This document shows, one piece after another, positions 57,401-64,000 of a stretch of 64,000 bases of DNA. Both the position numbers and the translations under genes were made by a program. The notes under the pieces were generated by a model. It was not told where the DNA came from. It was given only the letters and a program-made list of their open reading frames with translations, and made no database searches. This DNA is from Mytilisepta virgata. Lineage: Eukaryota; Mollusca; Bivalvia; Mytilida; Mytilidae. The DNA lies in assembly GCA_028015205.1 (NCBI GenBank), contig CM051516.1, positions 31,944,230 through 32,008,229 of the forward strand, written 5' to 3'. The number at the start of each line of letters is the position of its first letter. Within the stretch, counting starts at the first letter, position 1.

Positions 57401-60400
57401 AAGGGTCATGTGAGCTATTGTCAACAATTGGCGTCTAACATCCATCGTCCACAATTCACATTTTAATATTTTCCTCAGAAACCACTTGGCCAATTGGAAC
57501 CAAACTTTGGTGGAATGGTCTTAGGGTGGTCTCTTTCCAAAATTGTCCGGTGTTCCCAAGCTTCCACCAAGATGGTGGCCAAGCTAAAAATAGAAAAAGG
57601 GGGGTCAAAATTTTAAAAATCTTCTCCTCTGAAGCTACTATGCCAATCTCAGCCAAACTTTGCTGAAATGATCCTTGGGTAGTCCCCTTCCAAAATTGTG
57701 TCTGATGGTCTCCACATCTGACCAAGATGGCTGCCATAGCAGATCTTCGTTTAACATAAGACTCTATGGGAAATTCACATAAAAATCTTCTTGTCTGAAA
57801 CTACCTGCCAAATTAGAACCAAACTGTGGTGGAATGGTCATATGGAGGTCCTCTTTCAAAATATGTCTGATGTCCCTGACCCCCAACCAAGTTGGCCACC
57901 ACAGCCAAACTTAGTTTAACATAGGACCCTATGGGAAATTCATTTAAAAATCTTCTTGTCTGAAACTACTCAACCAATTGCAACCAAACTTAGTAGAAAT
58001 GGTCCTTTGATGGTCCTCTTTCAGAATCATGTCTGATGAACCGGACGATCAACGAAGATGGCTGCCACAGCCGAACTTAATTTAACATAGGACCCTATGG
58101 GAAATTCATTTAAAAATCTTCTTGTCTGAAACTACTGAGACAATTGCAACCAAAGTTAGCAGCAATGGTCCTTCAGTTGTCCTCTTTCAGAATTATGTCC
58201 GATGAACCGGACAATCAACCAAGATGGCCACCAAAGCCGAACTTAGTTTAACATAGGACCCTATGTGAAATGTATTTAAAAATCGTCTTGGGGGGGGACT
58301 CGGTGGCCGAGTGGTCTATGTAGTTCTTCATGACTACAAGCCTGTCAGCACTGGGGTTGTGAGTTCGAATCTCACCTGTGGTGGGGTGTGTTCGACTCCA
58401 ATCTAAATTGACAAGGATTGCCAATTTTCCTACCGAAGGTTGATGGTTCTCTCCGGTTATTCCGCCTTCCTCCACCAATAAAAACTGGCGGCTGCGAAAT
58501 AGCCAAATGTGCTAAAAATGGCGTAAAACCCAACTAAACAAACAAACAAAAATCGTCTTGTCTGAAATGCAACCAAAGTAAGCAGGAATGGTCCTTAGAT
58601 GGTCCTCTTTGAGAATTATTTCCGATGAACTGGATGATCAACCAAGATTTTAACATAGGACCCTATGTGAAATTCATTTAAAAATCGTCTTGTCTGAAAC
58701 TACTGATCTAATTGCAACCAAACTTTGCAGCAATGGTCTTTAGATGGTCCTCTTTCAGAATTGTGTACGATGAACCGGACGATCAACGAAGATGGCCGCC
58801 ACAGCTGAACTTAGTTTAACATGGGACCCTATGGGAAATTCATTTAAAAATCTTCTTGTCTGAAACTACAGAGCCAATTGCAACCAAACTTAGCAGCAAT
58901 GGTCCTTAGATGGTCCTCTTTCAGAATTGTGTCCAATGTGATCCGCATGATCAACCAAGATGGTCATCACAGCCAAACATGTTTTAACATTGGAGCCTAT
59001 GGGAAAATTCATTAATAAATCTTCTTGTCTGAAACCACTTGGCCAATTGGTACCCAACTTGACAGAAATGGTTCCTCTTTCATAAATGTGTCTATTGACC
59101 CGGAATGTCAACAAAGATGGCTGCCACAGCTGAACTAAGTTACACATAGGGCCCTATTTGAAAATTCATTAAATAATCTTCTTGTCTGAAACAACTGAGC
59201 CAATTTGAACAAGACTTGGCAGCAATGGTCCTTAGATTGTCCTCTTTCAGAATTGTCTCGGATGACCTGGACTGTCAACCGAGATGGCCGCCACAGCCAA
59301 ACATAGTTTAACATTTGGTCTTTATATGCCCATACTTCTTCATTATATGCACATACTTTGTCATTATATGCACATACTTCTTCTTTATATGCACATACTC
59401 AGGGGAGACATTTAGTGTGTCCACTCTTGTTTATAGTTTATATACTTGATTGCTCAAAACATCTTACATGTGTATACAGGGAAACCTGTCTAAACCAAAC
59501 CCTCTGTAAACTTGAAATTTTGAACTCATGTCTGAACAGACATGCATGGTCTTTAGTGTATTCCAAACAGCTTTCTATCCTAGTTAAATTCTCTTGTCAC
59601 GAAAATGATTGTTTTAAGTGGATTTCACCTCAACTAAAATGGTTTTGTTGATTCCTTTGGTGTTTCAGTAAGCATGCATATATTATTTACCTAATGATTT
59701 CAGTAATTCTTTTTTTACCCAGTTTATTTATAAACCATATGCTATTTTAACAGGTTTCTCCCATTTTGAGGTTATAATAAGAGAAACAACAGATGGTGCT
59801 GCTGCCTCTGTAGGTATCGGAGACTGTAGTCCGTTAAAACCATCACCTACATGTGAAATACTGAGAGATTTCATGACATGGACAGCTGATGGACAAGGTT
59901 TTGTAAAATATAAATATATAGATGGGATGATCATAAGGGAGGGAAGGATATGTGCACAGATTAATCAGAAAAAAATTATTATTCATGATAAATGGAAAAT
60001 AAAAAAATTACTTGCATGCTGCATTTTTTGCTTGAACCTTGCAAATAATGACCATTAAGTAAAAGAATATAAGGATCTAACACCGGTGAAAGTGCAAGAC
60101 GGAAAAATCTCAGTCACCCAAGGGAAAGACTTCTGGTCTCCAACAAGGCTCTGCCGAGTTGGAGACCAATGGAAATCTTTCCTGCGGGTTTTGAGATTTT
60201 TCCATCTTGCACTTTAACACCTGTGTTTTGATCCTTTTTCTCACTAATATTTACTCAAGCAAGTATGTCATACAGTGTAAACAAACAGAGTTATCTCCCC
60301 ATGAAAGTAATGCGTTATGTACATTTTGTGTGTGATGTGTATGTGCTTTTGTGTATTGGATGTATCTTGAATAATTCAAGCCACCGACGAGTGAAACCTT

Positions 60401-63400
60401 TAAATATAAAACGATATGGACAATATGGAATAGGTAAGACTAATAAAAACTCAAACTATTTGTTAAAAATCGCTCAAACAGTAAATAATCACGATTGTTG
60501 AAACCGCGAAAATTTTGCAGGAAAACAAGTGTGAAATTCTTATCTCACCCACGGGAAAGACAAGGATATCTCACATGGGTAAAAATAGGTACTGGGCTGT
60601 CTCATTAGTGAGAATATGATAAATACCAATGTGAAACATGTTACACAAAGATAGTCCTGTACTGTCTTTCCTTATTGATGGCAAAGGAATTCATTACAAC
60701 AATGTCTTATCACATTAACATTTTAAAAGTTCTTGGTATGTGTTGAAAAAGACTTAGTCATCAAATAAAGCTTTATACTTTATATGGCTAGATTTATTTG
60801 GTCAGTTACCTATTTAAATGGTACTCAGACTGGTACTGGGTGCAGTTTTGGAACTGCAATGAGTTGTTAAATTTTCATCCTTGTTGAAGGCCTCACTGTA
60901 CTGAACTAGACGAATAGCATTAAAAGTACTGTTCCTTCCATTGACCTTTGCTATGTTAATGTGTTCATCTTGTGTGAAGACTTTATCCAATCTATCCATT
61001 TTACTATCTGCTGTGATTGTTAGTTTTAGATCTACTATACATTTGCCAGAAAACTAATATTTTCTGTATGCAAATTTAATTGAATCTATATAAATTTGGA
61101 TATAAACAAACAAGATGTAAAATATCATATACCAGTAAGTTTTAAATGTGTAGTTACCCACCATTGGACTTATTTACTATGATATGAAAAGGAGGTGCTT
61201 ACGCCATGCCTTTTACAGATTTTCTTTGTGTGCTGTTATTCGGAGTCTTTTCCAGGTATTTTTTTAGTAGGTAATAGAACAACAGTTCCTAAAAACAACT
61301 AGTATTTATTGGAGGTTTTACTCTTTTCTATTAGTAAATTTTCTTATTATTGTTGATGTACATGTATTATTACTTACTAGTACTCTATTTACTTTCAGTT
61401 AACAAAGTTGAGGACAACGACCGTATAGGTATGGGAGTACACTTTCATCCTGACTCTAGAGATGATGATTCCTTTAATGACAAAGAATCACAGCTGGTAC
61501 TGTGTTTTGTTACCAAGAATACTGTTACTATATATGCCAAGATGATCATACAGCCAGAAGGAGGATTCTATCCATTATTACTACTAGACCAAAACTGTAA
61601 TTATTTCATAGTACAAATTAATTACAGTCAAACCTGTGTATTAAAGGCACCCATTGAACCCATACAGATGTTAATTTTACAAGTTTTGTTCATAATGGGG
61701 ACATTTTCTCAGTGCCCTTCATGGACAATGATTTGCAATATAGAGGTGCTCTTTAAAGCAGGTTTGACTTTGTATATTTTGAATTACAAAATATATTTTG
61801 ACAGATACATGTACATGGGGCCAGGATAATAGCTTTTGCACAGGCAATCAGAACATTGTTTCCACAAACAAAATGGAATGCGTAAACAACTAGGAGTAAT
61901 CAGAATTAAGTATTAAATAATATTTTAATTTTACAAAAATATCGTACATGTGTATTAGCACAAAATTTTTTCCTATTTTAATTTTAATTTTATAAAGCCA
62001 GTTAAAGATAAAAGATAGATTATCCCCCCCCCCCTTTTCCCTAGAAAATTTGCTGACCCCATATTTTAATTTTTTTCCAGAATGGGATTTTTTGGATTTT
62101 TGTTCATGCCTGTTTCTGCTAAAATTTTTGCTTTGACCTATACAATAACTTCCTGAGTTTCCTAATCCTATTCTAGATCTAGACAGCAAGATCGTGCATA
62201 CTGGCCTTGCCAACTATGAGTTCATAGAAATAGATTCATGTAATAAAAAGTAGAAAATAAAATCCTTCCACCCATCCATTATTTTTTAGAAGGGGTGTAT
62301 GATTATCGTTTAACTTGAATTGGCTTAAATTGAAGAACTTGTATCTTAAATAGAGCTATAAAGTAGGAGATTTACTCTATGCTTAGTTGCTGAATGTAGC
62401 ACAAAATCTATTTATATTGCATTTCATAGACATTTTGATTTGGGATCTTATAGTATTTTTTCAACTGAAAATAAAAAAATCAACAACGTTACATCTATAT
62501 TGATATAATTTCAGGCAGAAAAGTTACCGTTGATGTTGAATCCAATAGAAAAATAGAGGTTTATGACAACTTAGACAGAGTGTTCAAAGAGGCTTTAGAG
62601 GAGGCTACTAAACATATAATTGATGACTGTGTTCAGAGAGGTTTGTCAAAACTCAATTCCTACATTACTTGTGATATTCTACATTCACTTAATTTTTATT
62701 TTGAAGTAGTTTTGCATTCAAACATTATGAAAGATTTTAATTTTTTTTTAAAACAGATGATGAATATTGTTATAGCTACATGCCAGCACATTTCTATATC
62801 TGAATGGTGTTCATTTAAAGAGAAACTGCATATTTGAAATAGTACAATAGTACAAAACAGAATTGTGATAAACTTATTAATTTAGTAACATACATGTACA
62901 TATTCAAATCAAATTTGAATGAACAGTACAATAAAAACTACCAATGCAATTACATATATACAATATATGCACATTGTCGGAAACTTTAAAATTTATTTTT
63001 ACGAGCCTTAGAAATTTTACAAGGTTTACTAAGCATTTATCACCTGTTTCATGTGAGTACAAATAAACTGTTTATATTCAGACAATGTTCATATATTGTT
63101 TTTAACTGCAATAAGAAAATGTTGCCTGCTATTGGAAAAAAGGCACAAAAATGGAACAGATTATCGCCAGTGGCAGGATAAAAACATGCATAACAATTAC
63201 ATTTATTATACTTTCCCGAGTAATTTCTCTACTTTTAATGCATTTTCATTGGTTTACAAGAATGTTGTATTTTACTCGATCACCCGCTGGAATAGAAACA
63301 GTGGGTGATAATTTTTAGAGCATGTGTAAGTGAGTATTGTTATACAATATTTACTGCTATAAATTATTAAAATTATTATTATCAAATTGATGTTTATTAA

Positions 63401-64000
63401 AGTAATATTCATCAGTAGTATGTGCATCCAAGTTAGTCCATTACAAATGCGGTTTTTGCAGTTAGTAATGATACAATGGTATGAGTCTCTTTTATCGCCA
63501 CTTTATATTTTCAGTAATGCTGTTTTTTCCTAAATGTCTCATGTCCTGATCTACATATAAAATTCAAGACATTTAGTTAATAAAACAAATAACAAATTTC
63601 TAAGAGGTTGATGGAGAATATTCTAACCCCTCTGAAAACATTGTCACCTCGACTTCGCCTCGGTTGACAATGTTTTCTCAGGGTTACAATATACTCCATC
63701 ACCCTCTTAGAAATGTGTTATTTATATAATGTAATGAAGGTTTTTGAATTCACAAATGTGTCGGAACCTCAAAACTAACAGCCCAGTTTATGGATAAATT
63801 ATAAATCATGAAGTAAAACATTTTTATTTCAGAAATCCATATAAATATGTTCCGTAAGTCGAATTCACTGAATTTAGATGTTCCCAAAGAACCATCAACT
63901 GACATTGACCTGAGTAAACTGTACTGTAGAGTTACACTACCAGCAGAGACTATGGGAATACATGTAATACAGTTTAAAAAACCACTGACAGAGGAAAACT
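51226..64000 (+). CDS. Multi-SPRY domain protein, 10 exons, C-terminus off window
   Basis: Ten exons join in phase to 453 residues with no stop. SPRY domains are beta-sandwich protein-interaction modules; the partner is unknown here. SPRY unit 1 spans about residues 20-183, with LKPLTPQNPYFFGQI, VTIGIAGP, VGYHSDTGKCY, YGEKFGIGDVFGVCV, VTFVKNGNPVATR and FLPTITLENG. SPRY unit 2 spans about 225-366, with FSHFEVIIRETTDGAAASVG, MTWTADGQ, YGQYGI, DNDRIGMGVHF, LVLCFVTKNTV, GGFYPLLLLD and RKVTVDV. After an acidic helical linker (about 368-400) a third unit seems to begin with CRVTLPAETMGIHVIQFKKP and LTEEN. There is no signal peptide or membrane helix, so it is probably cytosolic or nuclear. SPRYD3 has a similar tandem layout but is about 440 residues in vertebrates; this protein must be longer. 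A TGA lies two codons upstream of the chosen ATG. Confidence 0.85.
52146..52307 (+). CDS. SPRY protein exon B
   Basis: Encodes ATQSKVTIGIAGPDIKEDAH then PGNWNNTVGYHSDTGKCY and YGEKFGI. The PGW/PGN...VGYHSD-x-G motif is the classic SPRY core. Acceptor TTTTTTAAG, donor GTGTGT; phase 1 on both sides. Confidence 0.9.
52731..53126. mobile_element. 396-bp MITE with 8-bp target-site duplication and tandem interior
   Basis: Ends CCGGGGAGGTTACT and, on the other strand, CCCGGGGGGGGGTTACTTCC form TIRs. Flanks are identical TCTTAGCC at 52723-52730 and 53127-53134. An 8-bp duplication suggests a hAT-like source. The interior consists of about ten ~40-bp variants of CCTGTTCTA and GCAGG(G/A)CATGAAAAAG. 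It lies between SPRY exons B and C. Confidence 0.8.
53290..53377 (+). CDS. SPRY protein exon C
   Basis: Encodes GDVFGVCVTHFGQQMSTVTF then VKNGNPVAT, the GD-x-(I/V)G-x-x-(V/I) and F-x-KNG-x-x-V SPRY strands. The donor is the less usual GTCAGA. The frame match to both neighbours supports it. Confidence 0.9.
53443..53909. mobile_element. 467-bp TIR element, CAGTCAAAT ends, TA flanks
   Basis: CAGTCAAAT at 53443 pairs with ATTTGACTG ending at 53909, with TA on both sides. An internal ACTCAAACTCTAACGGACCAC also recalls the CTCTCGTTATCTC-type ends of the neighbouring element. Lies between SPRY exons C and D. Confidence 0.6.
54113..54230 (+). CDS. SPRY protein exon D (end of SPRY unit 1)
   Basis: Encodes (R)YHFEPDHSRFLPTITLENGP then IDLGIMWPEAVFMSPQFDE. 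The (F/Y)-P-x-(I/V)-x-L-x-x-x-G pattern closes the first SPRY domain. Acceptor TTCTTATGTAG, donor GTATGTAG. Confidence 0.9.
54517..55017. mobile_element. 501-bp MITE, pogo/Tigger-like ends, TA flanks
   Basis: The left end CAGTCAACTCTCGCTATCTC and the complement of the right end CAGTCGACTCTCGTTATCTC match at 18 of 20 positions. TA flanks lie at 54515-54516 and 55018-55019. The terminus is that of Tc1/mariner-related pogo/Tigger elements. No transposase frame inside. Confidence 0.8.
55018..56392. other. SPRY intron between exons D and E, nothing recognised
   Basis: AT-rich intron with short chance frames. No exon-like reading or array was seen. Confidence 0.5.
56393..56525 (+). CDS. SPRY protein exon E (inter-domain linker)
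   Basis: Encodes KNMLHWMYDPSVYFDITNNM then a Lys/Pro linker ending SAPVQSPQPLAT plus one base. The acceptor is strong (TTTTATTTTCACAG) and the donor is GTAAGTG. The PQPLAT end leads into SPRY unit 2 as KPLTPQN does in unit 1. Confidence 0.88.
57361..59400 (-). mobile_element. Tandem-core element copy 6, inverted, ~11 units of ~165 bp
   Basis: Read on the minus strand it has GACGCCAATTG then AATAGCTCACATGACCC at 57400-57440, a decayed version of the shared 3' signature. Units are keyed by TTTAACATAGGACCCTATGG at about 57749, 57912, 58079, 58246, 58653, 58815, 58980 and further. They are homologous to the 166-bp core of copy 5 in the other orientation. Both flanks carry TATATGCACATACT words, four in tandem at 59330-59400. 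It lies in the SPRY intron between exons E and F and is split by a SINE. Confidence 0.75.
58291..58547 (+). mobile_element. tRNA-derived SINE with 13-bp target-site duplication
   Basis: The head ACTCGGTGGCCGAGTGGTCT (A box) and GGTTGTGAGTTCGAATCTCACC (B box, two halves around 58353) is followed by a body and tail GGCGTAAAACCCAACTAAAC then (AAAC)n. The direct repeat AAAAATCGTCTTG at 58278-58290 and 58548-58560 is the target-site duplication. The surrounding array resumes exactly after it, so the insertion postdates the array. Confidence 0.9.
59754..59897 (+). CDS. SPRY protein exon F (SPRY unit 2, first half)
   Basis: Encodes (S)FSHFEVIIRETTDGAAASVG then IGDCSPLK and ending FMTWTADGQ. YFEV-like FSHFEV and the WTADGQ equivalent of YHADDG identify SPRY. 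The 3' border is uncertain: GTTTTG after ACAAG fits the phase of exon G, but it is a weak donor and the frame stays open to 60057. Confidence 0.75.
60069..60235. repeat. Long fold-back repeat between SPRY exons F and G
   Basis: AAGGATC...CACCGGTG and AGTGCAAGACGGAAAAATCT at the left pair with AGATTTTTCCATCTTGCACT, CACCTGTG and GATCCTT at the right. The inner GGTCTCCAAC (60135) pairs with GTTGGAGACC (60158). The whole could form one imperfect hairpin in the pre-mRNA. Confidence 0.75.
60392..60433 (+). CDS. SPRY protein exon G (42-bp micro-exon, 5' border tentative)
   Basis: Encodes (V)KPLNIKRYGQYGI plus one base before a GTAAGAC donor. YGQYGI parallels YGEKFGI of unit 1 and its end phase fits exon H, so the exon is credible. 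The acceptor (GACGAG at 60391) lacks a good pyrimidine tract; an alternative at 60380 would break the phase with exon F as drawn. Confidence 0.55.
60434..61398. other. SPRY intron between exons G and H, nothing recognised
   Basis: AT-rich intron. A weak relative of the 60.1 kb hairpin sequence (CCCACGGGAAAGACAAGGAT) appears near 60547. No exon seen. Confidence 0.45.
61399..61596 (+). CDS. SPRY protein exon H (SPRY unit 2, second half)
   Basis: Encodes (V)NKVEDNDRIGMGVHFHPDSR, an acidic loop, LVLCFVTKNTVTIYAKMIIQ and PEGGFYPLLLLDQN. DRIG-x-GV, the F-x-(T/K)N strand and GGFYP-x-(L/I) are SPRY strands. Acceptor TACTTTCAG, donor GTAATT. Confidence 0.9.
61597..62514. other. SPRY intron between exons H and I, low-complexity C tract
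   Basis: AT-rich with a run of C around 62025-62035. The minus-strand 107-codon frame here has no recognisable domain and appears to be repeat-derived. Confidence 0.45.
62515..62640 (+). CDS. SPRY protein exon I (end of unit 2 and helical linker)
   Basis: Encodes (C)RKVTVDVESNRKIEVYDNLD then RVFKEALEEATKHIIDDCVQ. The first part resembles the closing SPRY strand; the second is acidic and predicted helical by eye. Acceptor ATAATTTCAG, donor GTTTGT. Confidence 0.85.
62641..63594. other. SPRY intron between exons I and J, left part, nothing recognised
   Basis: AT-rich intron with chance frames only. Confidence 0.5.
63595..63714. repeat. 120-bp hairpin with ~53-bp imperfect arms
   Basis: AATTTCTAAGAGGTTGATGG at the left pairs with the complement CCATCACCCTCTTAGAAAT at the right. 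The inner AAAACATTGTCACC pairs with GGTTGACAATGTTTT around a loop CGACTTCGCCTC. It ends 118 bp before SPRY exon J. Confidence 0.8.
63833..64000 (+). CDS. SPRY protein exon J (possible start of SPRY unit 3), runs off window
   Basis: After acceptor TTTTATTTCAG the frame reads EIHINMFRKSNSLNLDVPKE, then DIDLSKLYCRVTLPAETMG and KKPLTEEN to the window end. KPLTEEN parallels KPLTPQN of unit 1, suggesting that a third SPRY domain begins here. The exon continues beyond base 64000. Confidence 0.8.

Noticed and set aside
58291..58390. tRNA gene
   Set aside because: A and B boxes are present, but there is no closing acceptor stem; the tail and target-site duplication show it is a SINE. The same holds for 49240-49321.
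61350..61398. Extension of SPRY exon H upstream to the ATG at 61350
   Set aside because: The TACTTTCAG acceptor at 61398 and the phase match with exon G show the upstream part is intron.
61890..62213. 107-codon minus-strand frame
   Set aside because: Lies in a SPRY intron, is basic low-complexity sequence next to a C tract, and has no conserved motif.

Overview
The window looks like nuclear DNA of a bivalve mollusc, most likely a mussel close to Mytilus. It is AT-rich. Its coding sequence is split into short exons (42-210 bp) by long introns with GT-AG borders. Its repeats are of types I associate with bivalves: tandem-core elements with terminal hairpins, tRNA-headed SINEs whose tail carries a TTAAAC- or TAAAAC-type motif, and many small inverted-repeat elements. 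The species is inferred from style only. Nothing prokaryotic is present (no operons, no CRISPR).

Two protein-coding genes are supported, both cut by the window edge. Gene 1 is an anoctamin (TMEM16 family) on the minus strand, from about 39.9 kb down to base 286 and continuing off the left edge. Sixteen exons join in phase into a 620-residue partial protein: cytosolic N-terminus, dimerization domain, transmembrane segments 1-5 and the cysteine-rich first extracellular loop. Two alternative first coding exons, at 39.8 kb and 33.3 kb, both end in the phase needed by the shared next exon. The C-terminal third, with the expected calcium-binding and scrambling or channel helices, is outside the window.

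Gene 2 is on the plus strand from 51,226 and continues off the right edge. Ten exons join in phase into 453 residues holding two SPRY-type domains and apparently the start of a third. The best-known protein of similar layout is SPRYD3, but this one is longer. The two genes diverge from a gene-poor 39.9-51.2 kb interval that carries promoter-like ETS and CRE-type motifs near each likely start.

Between exons the window is dominated by mobile and repetitive DNA. 0-26 kb: anoctamin introns with five tandem-core elements, a SINE, and piggyBac-like and Harbinger-like miniature elements. 26-39 kb: mostly plain AT-rich intron with a tandem array and two TIR elements. 40-50 kb: intergenic, with fold-back elements, an uninterrupted 841-bp (TATAG)n tract, inverted repeat blocks, a retroelement-like fragment and a SINE. 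51-64 kb: SPRY introns with an intact 396-bp element (8-bp duplication), two CAGT-ended TA-flanked elements, an inverted tandem-core array split by a SINE with a 13-bp target-site duplication, and two long hairpins.

I saw no clearly new biochemical system. The most useful leads are the multi-SPRY protein, the alternative anoctamin N-termini and the set of dissectable, partly nested non-autonomous elements.
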